This document shows, in pieces, positions 24,228-32,265 of a stretch of DNA of 61,377 nt. The stretch spans positions 1 through 61,377 of the forward strand of contig JAJDCW010000206.1 in NCBI GenBank assembly GCA_029260635.1, read 5' to 3'. Every line of letters starts with the position of its first letter. The first letter of the stretch is position 1. The stretch is from Phycisphaeraceae bacterium. Lineage in GTDB: Bacteria > Planctomycetota > Phycisphaerae > Phycisphaerales > Phycisphaeraceae. The translations under genes and the position numbers were made by a program. The notes under the pieces were generated by a model that saw only the letters and a program-made list of their open reading frames with translations, was not told where the DNA came from and searched no databases.

Positions 24228-25765
24228 ATCACCCCGGCTGTATTTTTGATATCGATCTTGGGTGCATCCTTAATCGACTCTAACACGTTCTTATAATGAT
24301 CAATCGCCACATTCAATAAGGCCGTGGCGTAGGTAACGTTGTGGACACCGTGCCCCAGCTTGACCAGCCGAAGGTTGTGGTCGGCGTCATCAATACGCCT
24401 CTGGAGTTCCAACATCTTTTCAGGTGTCACGGCTGTAGTGAGCATCGCCTCCGCACACTCCGCTTGCATTTTCTCTACATATGAAAGGTGTTCCTGGATG
24501 GTGTCGCGCCATTCATCGAGCACACCGCCGTAGTGAGAGTCGTGGCACATATCACATGCGGTCTGTGCCGCGGTGTAAGTTTGCCCGGTGACCTGCGCGA
24601 TCTCGCTGGTGAATTCACGCTGCTGATGGCACGCGGCACAATCGACCTGTGCGGTGAACATGGGGCTGGGCATATCTGGAACACCCCGCCCGCCGACCCC
24701 GCTGTAAAGTTCGGCTGGCCCGTTATGAGTCATGTCGTGGCAACTCGCACAGGTGCCCTGATCGCCACTGCCATGAGCGCCCGGCATGAGGCTGCCGGAC
24801 GAGGCTAAACCAGCTGTCAGGTGGTGTACGATCTGGATATGACAGCTCGAGCACTCGACCTTGTTCGCGGAGATATGCACCTCGTGCATCTTGCTCGACT
24901 CGCCGTAGCGGGCGATCTGTTCAGGCTGGTTGTGGCACGTCCAGCAGAACTGCTTCGGCACAGCGCCGTCGCCTGAGACCGCATCGATATGACAGTTCTC
25001 GCACTTCACGCCTCTTTCTATGTAGTCCATGTGGTTGAAGGTGCCTGTTGCGAGTTGGATATCGCTGGCCGGTGCGTCATGGCAGGACCGGCATCCACCC
25101 AGTGTCTCGTCGTCACGACCGTGCTGCAGCCCCTTGAAGTGACAGAGGAAGCAGGTATCCAGGGTTACCACCAGGTGCTGGCCCTGCACGATCTGTGAAT
25201 GGCATGACACGCAACGCAGCTGCTTGCCCCGCCGAAGCTCTGTCAGGTGCGGCGTGTGATCAAACTTGATCGTGATCTCCGTACCGCGCTGTGTCTGGAT
25301 CGGCCAATCGACACTGCCTTCAAGCAGTCTCTGCTCGTGACAACCTTCCCGCATACAAGACGCATCACGGATCTCGGCGTGTGGTTTTGAGCCGTAAGTG
25401 TTGGTGATATATTTAGCCGCCTGGCTGGAGGCCTCCCACTTGCCGCGGATGGTGTTCTCAAGCCCGGGCTCGAAGTGGCAGCTAATGCAAGATACGTCCT
25501 TGTGTGTCGAATCGTGCCACGCCTGATAGTACGGCTCCATGATGTGACATGACCGACAGAAGTCCGGCTGCATCGAGTACTCAACAAAACCGGCCGAACC
25601 GATCCCCAGCGCGATCAGCACCAGCAAAACCCAGCCCCACCGGCTGGGAATGTAACGCAACCGCTTGCCTTCACGCCGACGCAGACCAACCCAACGCATC
25701 CACCCCCTGCGAGGCCTGAGCTGCGCCGTGTCGCCACTGGTTTGTTTTGAATCGCCATCGCTCAT
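24224..25765 (-). CDS. NapC/NirT-type membrane-anchored multihaem cytochrome c
   Basis: 513 residues. A cytoplasmic Arg-rich N-terminus and one TM helix (about residues 44-62) precede FCRSCHIMEPYYQAWHDSTHKDVSCISCH, the start of a NapC/NirT quinol-dehydrogenase-like domain. It has eleven CxxCH motifs and one CX4CH (CMREGCH), up to 12 haems, far more than the four of classic NapC. A C-terminal helical tail of about 90 residues (HLSYVEKMQAECAEAMLTT.., with HNVTYATALLNVAIDHYKN) resembles the helices of NrfA/ONR-type cytochromes. I expect it to take electrons from menaquinol, or return them, and pass them to the 15-haem cytochromes. It lies ten bases after the CbcL-like gene. Confidence 0.9.
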   Translation of the reverse strand: MSDGDSKQTSGDTAQLRPRRGWMRWVGLRRREGKRLRYIPSRWGWVLLVLIALGIGSAGFVEYSMQPDFCRSCHIMEPYYQAWHDSTHKDVSCISCHFEPGLENTIRGKWEASSQAAKYITNTYGSKPHAEIRDASCMREGCHEQRLLEGSVDWPIQTQRGTEITIKFDHTPHLTELRRGKQLRCVSCHSQIVQGQHLVVTLDTCFLCHFKGLQHGRDDETLGGCRSCHDAPASDIQLATGTFNHMDYIERGVKCENCHIDAVSGDGAVPKQFCWTCHNQPEQIARYGESSKMHEVHISANKVECSSCHIQIVHHLTAGLASSGSLMPGAHGSGDQGTCASCHDMTHNGPAELYSGVGGRGVPDMPSPMFTAQVDCAACHQQREFTSEIAQVTGQTYTAAQTACDMCHDSHYGGVLDEWRDTIQEHLSYVEKMQAECAEAMLTTAVTPEKMLELQRRIDDADHNLRLVKLGHGVHNVTYATALLNVAIDHYKNVLESIKDAPKIDIKNTAGVM

Positions 25766-25775
25766 AACCGTTCTC

Positions 25776-28025
25776 CTAGAGCAGCCCCAGACCTGCCAAC
25801 ACGATCAACAGGACCATCGAGAGCCCTATCGCCATCGCTGATACGCCCACGATCACCGACACAGTCCGTGCCCACTTCGGCGGCGATTTCACACGCAGCG
25901 ACTCCAGCTCGCCGCTCTGCTTCAGCCGTTGGTACTCCGCGGGCCGTTCGTGCCGCAGTTCGTCCTCAGACACGACGCCCGTGAAGATCACATCATCTAC
26001 CGGGAATTTCTCCGGCCTTAGGTTGGCGTTAAAGAAGTGAATCGTGAAGATAAACCCCGCCGCCAACAACGCCTCGTAGCCATGCACGATCGTGGCGATA
26101 TTGAAAGACCACCCCGGGATCATGGTCGAGACCAGGCCCGGGAACCAGAGCATCAGCCCGGTCCCGCCGATGATGAAGGTCCCTGCAATCTCGGCCCAGT
26201 AGTCGAACTTCTCCCAGTAGGTCCACCGGTCAAACGCCGGTTTCCCCCGCCCCGTGAGGAACCAACGAAACATCCCCAGGCAATCGGTAACGTCCTTCCA
26301 GCGTGGAAGCAGTGTGTAGGGGCCGGTCAGCAAGGTCTTGGCCGGTTGCTTGCGGAAACGTTTGTATATACCAACGAAGTGCACGATGAAGTTGATCATC
26401 AGCACGACCGCAAAGACCCGGTGCCAGAGCCCCGCCGCATCCACGCCCCCCATCGCTTTCGCGAGAGCTTTGGCCCAGTCCTGATCGGAGAACAATAAAG
26501 GCATCCCGGTCAGCGTCAGTCCGAAGAACGTGATCGCCACAAACGCATGATTCACGCGGTTGATCTTTCGGAAGCGCTTCACCGAGTAGCCCTGTGCCTT
26601 GGTGTGCGGCTTAACCGTCCGTGTGGCGTGTCGTTTCTTCTCGATCAGGGAGCGGACCAGCCACAGCAACGAGTGGAGGCCATAAAACCCAAAGGTCATG
26701 CTCATAAGGACGATAAAGTAGGTCCAGACGCCCGCCAAGAGTGGATAGTTTTCCCAATCACGGAAGTCTGCGTGTGGCATGAACTGGGCGAACTTGGGGT
26801 TCGATTCCTCGTGACATTCACCGCAGGTAGCCACAATATTGTCCGTGTGTATCCGAGAAGCCGGATCACTGGCGGGCAATACTTCGTGGGCACCGTGGCA
26901 GTCACTACACCGTGCCGAGCGTGCGGACCCCAGTTCATTGACCTGCCCGTGGTAGCTCATCCGGTAGGTGTCGTAGAACGATCGAGCAGTTCCATCCTCC
27001 TTGGCCATCCGATCGTGGCACTGCCCACACTCCCCGATGATGTCCCGCATGAATCCGGGCGTACCCGCATGGGTGATCGCGTGCGCGGCGTGGCAGTCGC
27101 TACAGACCGGGGCGTCCGGGTCGCCCGCCGCGAGCTTCTGACCATGGATACTTAGTGCGTACACCTCCTGGATACCCCGGTGGCACTGCCCGCAGGTTTC
27201 GGGGGTCTGTGACCGGTGGACCGGTGAGTTTTCGTCACGACTTGGCCGCACGGCGTGACCATCGTGGCAATCCACGCAGGTGGCCGCAACGATCAATCCG
27301 GCTTCACGTACCGCTTTGCCGTGCACGCTCTCCATATAACTAAGCACGTATTCGGTCTCGTCGTAGCCGTTGGTGGTCGACTCATGGTGCTTGCTGTGAC
27401 AGTCGCCGCACAACTTGATCACATTAAGCGGGTACAGATTCGAACGGCGATCGGTGGACGGATAGATGTCGTGCCCACCGTGGCAGGTCGCACACGTCGG
27501 AGCCCGATCATCACCGGCAGCGACGGCCTCGGCATGGATACCCCGACGGTATTGAACCGCGGATAAATCGTGGCAGGACGCTGTGCAGTTCACTTGACTC
27601 AGGTTGATCGCATGCGGCAGAGTCTCCGCGTCTTGGTGACACTCCGTACACGCCAGCGCATCGTGAGGCCCGTCCAGCAAAGCATCCGGAGCAACGAAAA
27701 GCCCCGGGCGTGCCTCGGGTTCACGATCAAGCAATAACCGACCCTGTGAAGGCGCGACCATCGATCGACGCTCCGAAACCGACAGATTGGTGATGTGGTG
27801 CTGCCCGTGGCAGTTGTAACAACGATTGTTCTGCACCTGTGCTGGCGTCATTTCGACCGCATACACATCGGCGTAAGCCCACCCCACACTCAGTATGAAG
27901 ATAACCAACAGTCGCGTGAACCACTGAACCATGAAAGCACTCGATATAGCCAATCCGGATCTTTGATCGATGATCCTTGGATCGATCCTGTTCATCCCCA
28001 CCGGCTTCCCTGTCGGACCGGGCAT
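25776..28025 (-). CDS. CbcL-like fusion: multihaem cytochrome c with C-terminal di-haem cytochrome b
   Basis: 749 residues. After an N-terminal hydrophobic signal/anchor (about residues 35-52) there is a periplasmic domain with ten CxxCH motifs and one CX3CH (CTASCH), interspersed with SVHGK, SIHGQ and SYHGQ loops. From about residue 435 it becomes an integral membrane domain with cytochrome b561/HydC/FdnI-like helices carrying candidate haem b ligands (NHAFVAITFFG, HRVFAVVLMINFIVHFVG, HGYEALLAAGFIFTIHFF). This is the architecture of Geobacter CbcL, an inner-membrane quinone oxidoreductase used at low potential in metal reduction. It heads the five-gene operon. The start at 28025 has AAGGTGAGG seven bases upstream. 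The sigma54 promoter match lies about 80 bases further up. Confidence 0.9.
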   Translation of the reverse strand: MPGPTGKPVGMNRIDPRIIDQRSGLAISSAFMVQWFTRLLVIFILSVGWAYADVYAVEMTPAQVQNNRCYNCHGQHHITNLSVSERRSMVAPSQGRLLLDREPEARPGLFVAPDALLDGPHDALACTECHQDAETLPHAINLSQVNCTASCHDLSAVQYRRGIHAEAVAAGDDRAPTCATCHGGHDIYPSTDRRSNLYPLNVIKLCGDCHSKHHESTTNGYDETEYVLSYMESVHGKAVREAGLIVAATCVDCHDGHAVRPSRDENSPVHRSQTPETCGQCHRGIQEVYALSIHGQKLAAGDPDAPVCSDCHAAHAITHAGTPGFMRDIIGECGQCHDRMAKEDGTARSFYDTYRMSYHGQVNELGSARSARCSDCHGAHEVLPASDPASRIHTDNIVATCGECHEESNPKFAQFMPHADFRDWENYPLLAGVWTYFIVLMSMTFGFYGLHSLLWLVRSLIEKKRHATRTVKPHTKAQGYSVKRFRKINRVNHAFVAITFFGLTLTGMPLLFSDQDWAKALAKAMGGVDAAGLWHRVFAVVLMINFIVHFVGIYKRFRKQPAKTLLTGPYTLLPRWKDVTDCLGMFRWFLTGRGKPAFDRWTYWEKFDYWAEIAGTFIIGGTGLMLWFPGLVSTMIPGWSFNIATIVHGYEALLAAGFIFTIHFFNANLRPEKFPVDDVIFTGVVSEDELRHERPAEYQRLKQSGELESLRVKSPPKWARTVSVIVGVSAMAIGLSMVLLIVLAGLGLL

Positions 28026-28106
28026 GGTATGGCCTCACCTTCGGGTGGCACGCTTGGGTATCGCTGCTTTCTGGCTGCGCATACCCACAACGCCCCACAA
28101 CGAAAC

Positions 28107-28122
28107 TGCATACGGCGTGCCA
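28107..28122 (-). promoter_or_regulatory. Sigma54 (-24/-12) promoter match for the CbcL-like operon
   Basis: On the minus strand this reads TGGCACGCCGTATGCA: a perfect -24 TGGCACG and a -12 ATGCA (one mismatch), with GG-N10-GC spacing. Predicted start near 28096, about 70 bases before the ATG at 28025. Confidence 0.65.
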
Positions 28123-28171
28123 GCCGTAATCGCCATAAAGTCTTCTATACAATAATGTTAATACTGAAGAA

Positions 28172-28185
28172 TCTCAGTATTGAGA
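28172..28185. promoter_or_regulatory. Candidate enhancer site TCTCA-N4-TGAGA (copy 3)
   Basis: TCTCAGTATTGAGA, embedded in a wider symmetry (GAATCTCA / TGAGAATG) and partly overlapping another inverted repeat, AATACTGA-N6-TCAGTATT (28160-28181). It lies about 50-60 bases upstream of the -24 element of the sigma54 match and just downstream of the kinase gene's stop. Confidence 0.6.
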
Positions 28186-28222
28186 ATGTCGTTGTCCTGA
28201 GGCTCCCGATCACAAGACAGGC

Positions 28223-29533
28223 TTACACCCGCCGGCTGATCGGCAGGTGGATTGTCGCGGTCACGCCCCGGCCGGGTCTGTTATCAAACTCGATGCGACC
28301 GCCTTGGCTGTGGATCAGGCTGTAACTGATCGCCAGCCCCAAGCCGGTCCCCTTGCCGACGGGTTTGGTCGTAAAGAAGGGCTCGAAAAGGCGGTCCATG
28401 TGTTTTGGATCGATCCCCGGGCCGTTGTCCGCGATCCATATCCGGCACATCTGGCCGTTGCACGCCGTACCGATCTGCAACCGGGGGTCGGGCGTTTCAT
28501 GGTCATCCAAGGCATCCAAGGCGTTGAACAAGAGATTAGTCAACACCTGTTGCAACGCGTGCGGCTGAACCTCAATCACCTCATTGCCCGCCGACAGCTG
28601 CTTGTCGATCGTCACTTTACGCTGCCGATGGTCGAACCGGACCATCTGCAGGGCCGAGTCCACCACTTGATTAATCGGGATGCTTTCCCATTGGTAATCG
28701 GTGGGATGCGCAAAGTCGGTCAGCTGGTGTACGGTCTGCTTGATCCGCTGAACCTGTTGCCTCAGGGCGTCGAGGTTCGCAGGTTTAATGTGCTTGTCGT
28801 TACGCTGCATCAGTTGCAAGACGCTATCCATACTGGCCAACGGATTCGCGACCTCGTGCGCCACACCCGCCGCCATCTGCCCCAGCCCCACCATCTTCTC
28901 CTGCTGGATCATCGCCTGCTGCTGCCGCCGAAGCCGGCGCACGAGCGCACGGACGCGTTGGTTTTTAGCCATCAGATGCGATCGGTTACGCCGCAGGGCC
29001 GAGGTGATGTGGTTGGCCAGGAAGATCGTAACCAGCAGTGTGAACGCCCATCCCATCAGCACGAGCCGGGACCCGCTGTCTTGCGGCCATTCACCGCTTA
29101 ACGAAAGTAATCCTGCAAACATGGCCCCTGTCACCAACGCCACGCCGTAGGCTTGCAGCGGGCGGAACAGCAGACTGGTAAACACCATGTGAAAGACAAA
29201 AAAGCCTAACAAAGGGCTCTGTGCGCCACCGGTCCATACCGCCAATACCGCGAGACACGCCAGGTCCGGAATAACATGAAGCCAAACCAGTGAGGGCGGC
29301 GCATCACGCCCACCCATACGACTCCGCAATCGTGAACGTAATAACAGATTGTACGCAAGGATCACGATACCGATCAGGACCATCCACGGCGCGTTCTCGT
29401 GCCACCTCATCCAGAGGTTGTCAACAGCCGAGATCAGGATCACCGCCGATCCGGCGATCCAGCGCAATCGTACAAGCCAATGGACTTGCTGAATCAGGAC
29501 ACGCCGGTTGTGGACCGAAAGATTATCGACCAT
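28223..29533 (-). CDS. NtrB-like membrane sensor histidine kinase
   Basis: 436 residues. The N-terminal half is a membrane domain of five or six TM helices without a sizeable periplasmic sensor. A coiled-coil linker leads to the DHp helix MAAGVAHEVANPLASM with phosphoacceptor His226. A complete HATPase follows (N box LLFNALDAL, G1 IWIADNGPGID, F box FEPFFTTK, G2 GTGLGLAIS). It is the third gene of a minus-strand operon after the PhnD-like and HAMP proteins. Orthodox kinases of this class phosphorylate NtrC-family regulators; the obvious partner is the regulator at 32266. Its input may come through protein contact with the two upstream gene products. Confidence 0.9.
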   Translation of the reverse strand: MVDNLSVHNRRVLIQQVHWLVRLRWIAGSAVILISAVDNLWMRWHENAPWMVLIGIVILAYNLLLRSRLRSRMGGRDAPPSLVWLHVIPDLACLAVLAVWTGGAQSPLLGFFVFHMVFTSLLFRPLQAYGVALVTGAMFAGLLSLSGEWPQDSGSRLVLMGWAFTLLVTIFLANHITSALRRNRSHLMAKNQRVRALVRRLRRQQQAMIQQEKMVGLGQMAAGVAHEVANPLASMDSVLQLMQRNDKHIKPANLDALRQQVQRIKQTVHQLTDFAHPTDYQWESIPINQVVDSALQMVRFDHRQRKVTIDKQLSAGNEVIEVQPHALQQVLTNLLFNALDALDDHETPDPRLQIGTACNGQMCRIWIADNGPGIDPKHMDRLFEPFFTTKPVGKGTGLGLAISYSLIHSQGGRIEFDNRPGRGVTATIHLPISRRV

Positions 29534-29557
29534 GCTTAAAATACCCGCCCGTATGCA

Positions 29558-30601
29558 TCATGAACCCGCCACAGCTTCCGGCCCTTGTTCCCGGATCGAT
29601 TCATTTAGGTCTAACATCTTAACGCCGTCGACATAATCAGTCAGCACAACCCGCTTAAGCTGCTTCAAAGACGCGATGACCTCAGACATCCGCTGGAGGT
29701 TCTCCTGGATCTGCCCCAGCCCCTTGTGTACGGCCTCGTCGCGACCCGACCTGCGACGCAGAAGTGTCAGTTGGAGGTTGATCGTGGTGATCGCGTTATT
29801 TAACTCGTGATTCAGTGTCAACGCGGTCTGCTGCAGCGTCTGGATCCGGCGTCGTTCGTTCTCCTGAAGCTGTTCCGCCAGGTGATTATACGCCCTGGCT
29901 AGTTCGTCGAACTCATCGGCCTGCCCCAGCGTAACACGGTGCCCGAAGTTTTCTCGGGCCAGTTCTCGACTAGCAAATACCAGCTTGTCTACAGGCCTTA
30001 GAATCATCCCCGCTGTCCGAAGCATCATCAGGATCGAGGTGTTGATCACAACCAGGAAGCCCAACGCGATCGACACAACCAGCCAGCGGAATCGCCCGTT
30101 GATCTCGGTTTGCTCGTTGCGGGTATGGGCCTGGACATGGCGTGCAATCAAGATTAAATCCTGATGCATCTGCGCGGCACGGTCCAGACACGCCAGGTTA
30201 TATCGCAGGGATAAATCACGATCGTTGGCGGTTGCCAACACACCGACCAGCGATTCGAATCCACCAAGGCGTGTCATAAACTGCTCGTATGTCGGCATTA
30301 TCTCCGGCTCCAGCACAACGTAGTGCTCGTCCAACTCATCCGCCGCTAAGTGGATCGATTCAATCTCATCGACCAGCCGATCCAGATGCCGTTGCCTGCC
30401 TGTCTGAAGCGCGTACAACTCGACTTCAATTGTGGACAGGCTCGTGTTCAGTTCGTTGACATGATCGACCGCCGTAGATGCGGTGCGCAGGTGATCAAGA
30501 TCGACGAAGACGCGTTGCAATGACCACAGGGCCGCCACCGCCAAAACCATGAGTAGAGCGGTCAACGCCAACAGGATCACCATTAATTTACGACGGAGCA
30601 T
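29558..30601 (-). CDS. HAMP-domain membrane protein with DHp-like helix but no ATPase domain
   Basis: 347 residues: TM1 at about 7-28, a periplasmic helical domain of about 140 residues (four-helix-bundle style, like chemoreceptor or NarX sensor modules), TM2 at about 172-195, and a HAMP domain at about 196-250. Then comes a DHp-like segment LTLNHELNNAITTINLQLTL with His265. The protein ends about 80 residues later without any HATPase motif. It looks like a split sensor: it could be phosphorylated by, or dimerise with, the complete kinase encoded 24 bases downstream, or relay a periplasmic signal to it. The start at 30601 has GGAGG about eight bases upstream and lies just after the stop of the binding-protein gene. 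Confidence 0.85.
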   Translation of the reverse strand: MLRRKLMVILLALTALLMVLAVAALWSLQRVFVDLDHLRTASTAVDHVNELNTSLSTIEVELYALQTGRQRHLDRLVDEIESIHLAADELDEHYVVLEPEIMPTYEQFMTRLGGFESLVGVLATANDRDLSLRYNLACLDRAAQMHQDLILIARHVQAHTRNEQTEINGRFRWLVVSIALGFLVVINTSILMMLRTAGMILRPVDKLVFASRELARENFGHRVTLGQADEFDELARAYNHLAEQLQENERRRIQTLQQTALTLNHELNNAITTINLQLTLLRRRSGRDEAVHKGLGQIQENLQRMSEVIASLKQLKRVVLTDYVDGVKMLDLNESIREQGPEAVAGS

Positions 30602-30602
30602 G

Positions 30603-31622
30603 CTAAGGACCCTCCGCCTGAGACGTGGCATCCGTGGCGTCGGTCGATGCCGGGTCAGCCATGAAAACCTGCGGAGCGGATAGGCCGATGTTCCCCCAGC
30701 CCGGGCCTAGTTGTTCGGTCATGTCATACACGGCCTGATACTCGTCGGATTGACACGGTAGAAATCGGGCGGCCCCGAAAACCGACAAAACTTTTTGGCC
30801 GGACTCGTGCTGGTCCATCTCAAGCAACACCCGCGTCAATTCCTTTATCAACGACTCATCCATATCATTACGGACCAGAAGCGCATTATTGGGCACGGGA
30901 TCGCCAAGAGCCAACCGGCGGAAGTGAGTCATCGGGTGCTGCTTCTCGTAGGCGTCGATCCTCAGGTCTTTCGCGGCACCTACAGCGATCCTGCCAAGAT
31001 CGACTTCCTGAATCACCTGATCGTGTGTTCCCACCCAGCGCATGGCGACCGCATCCTCTCCAGACAACAGGCCATACTCGCTTAGTCTGAATATCGGGAA
31101 CAGGTGCCCCGCAGTTGTCGTGCGGACCATCGCGATGGATTGGCCGGCCAAGTCTTCCAGGTTACGGATCGGCGAATCATCACGGACAAAGATGACCCCT
31201 CGATAGGTGCTAACACCGTCGGTTGTCTGTGGCTTGACCAGTACCCGGGCCCGTACCATCTCCAGGGTCAGGGCGGCGACCATGGACCCCATAAAGGCGG
31301 CATCGGTCCGGTCCTCAGCCATGTCATTCAGCGCCCCGTGGTAGGTACTGGAGGTCACCAGCGTAACCCGCCTATCTAGTTCCCCAGTTAGGTATTCGGC
31401 CAGGACCTCGTAGCGCCGCCGCTGCTCGAAGATGTCTCGTTCGGGGATGAGTCCTAATCTCAATGGCGCGGCATCGGACTGAGAGATTGCCTGGGCCGAG
31501 GTACCGTTGGCGGTCACTACATCCGGTTCAATCCCCAACCAAACCAGCATGACTATTAATAGCACGAGCAGGGTTACGCTTAATATCGTTTCTGAGATTT
31601 TCATACGGCCCATGGGCATCAT
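30603..31622 (-). CDS. PhnD-like periplasmic binding protein (sensor-associated)
   Basis: 339 residues with an N-terminal hydrophobic anchor or signal (about residues 12-30), then a type II periplasmic binding fold of the phosphate/phosphonate (PhnD) class. Features seen are LRLGLIPERDIFEQRRRYEVLAEYL, the TDAAFMGSMVAA segment, FVRDDSPIRNLEDLAGQSIAM and a conserved GTHDQVIQEV. No ABC permease or ATPase is nearby. Instead it starts an operon with a HAMP protein and a histidine kinase, so it probably presents an unknown ligand to the sensor. Several Met codons compete for the start; AGGAG precedes the first two. Confidence 0.85.
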   Translation of the reverse strand: MMPMGRMKISETILSVTLLVLLIVMLVWLGIEPDVVTANGTSAQAISQSDAAPLRLGLIPERDIFEQRRRYEVLAEYLTGELDRRVTLVTSSTYHGALNDMAEDRTDAAFMGSMVAALTLEMVRARVLVKPQTTDGVSTYRGVIFVRDDSPIRNLEDLAGQSIAMVRTTTAGHLFPIFRLSEYGLLSGEDAVAMRWVGTHDQVIQEVDLGRIAVGAAKDLRIDAYEKQHPMTHFRRLALGDPVPNNALLVRNDMDESLIKELTRVLLEMDQHESGQKVLSVFGAARFLPCQSDEYQAVYDMTEQLGPGWGNIGLSAPQVFMADPASTDATDATSQAEGP

Positions 31623-31780
31623 CCGCTCCTACGCCAGCTAAGTCTGCGCCCCATGTATGCCACTACAAATGGCACGCCGAACCGTGAGTTTTCTGAAATT
31701 GCGATTGGTATCGAGTTTGCAGATCAGAAAGATGGATTGAGCGGGATTTATGTGCCGTTCGACCATCGAGGTGAGCCATC

Positions 31781-32164
31781 ATGAACATCCCATGCCGCCC
31801 CCTTATTCAATACAACCCAAGGGTGCTAAAAGACCTTCTTTTGCTCATAAAATTCGTCGAGGTTTATTGTCACAGCCACCATGCCGACAGGTCAGACCGA
31901 AAAGACGTAGATCTGAAAACTCATGATATCAAAGAACTTACGGGAAAGAATGTTTGCTTGTGCCCCGATTGTAGGAAGCTATTGGCACACGCATTGGTAA
32001 AACGGACCGTCTGCCCGATGCAGCCCAAACCGTCATGCAAACATTGTCCCAGGCATTGCTACCACCCTAAATACCGCCAGCAGATCCGTGATGTCATGAA
32101 GTACTCCGGGCGAAAACTCGTCATGCATGGACGTGTGGATTACTTGCTCCATTTACTTTTCTAG
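31781..32164 (+). CDS. YgbA-family (nitrous-oxide-stimulated promoter family) protein
   Basis: 127 residues. The family signature is seen as a Cys-rich block: CLCPDCRKLLAHALVKRTVC, then KPSCKHCPRHCYHPKYRQQI and RDVMKYSGRKLVMHGRV. E. coli YgbA belongs to this family, is controlled by the nitric-oxide sensor NsrR, and helps recovery from nitrosative stress. The conserved cysteines probably bind a metal or iron-sulfur cluster. AGGTGA lies about six bases before the ATG. It stands between the divergent sensor operon and the regulator gene, so nitric oxide or iron stress may be linked to the regulatory module; this is inference. Confidence 0.85.
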   Translation: MNIPCRPLIQYNPRVLKDLLLLIKFVEVYCHSHHADRSDRKDVDLKTHDIKELTGKNVCLCPDCRKLLAHALVKRTVCPMQPKPSCKHCPRHCYHPKYRQQIRDVMKYSGRKLVMHGRVDYLLHLLF

Positions 32165-32188
32165 GCGCTATTTGAGACAAAAGGCCTG

Positions 32189-32208
32189 TATAATTCCCGT
32201 TATTGAGA
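32189..32208 (+). promoter_or_regulatory. Candidate -10 element and degenerate TGAGA half-site upstream of the regulator gene
   Basis: TATAAT at 32189-32194 is followed directly by TCCCGTTATTGAGA (32195-32208). The right arm matches the TCTCA-N4-TGAGA sites and is followed by AT as in two of them; the left arm is degraded. A convincing -35 box is not seen. If real, the overlap would suit negative autoregulation of the activator gene. Confidence 0.35.
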
Positions 32209-32265
32209 ATCGCGTCTCGCCCACACCCTTCAAGCCACTGTCTGATTCAGTTTTGCAGGCCATCC

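Noticed and set aside
18466-28025. Pentahaem nitrite reductase (NrfA) or octahaem oxidoreductase
   Set aside because: No CxxCK motif and no catalytic-site pattern were seen; the proteins look like electron carriers with paired CxxCH modules.
28247-29101. Plus-strand ORF of 284 codons
   Set aside because: Antisense shadow of the histidine kinase, whose motifs are all intact on the minus strand.
31670-31693. Sigma54 promoter before the YgbA-family gene
   Set aside because: ATGGCACGCC gives a good -24 element, but GG-N10 is followed by CG and not GC, and there is no TTGC at -12.
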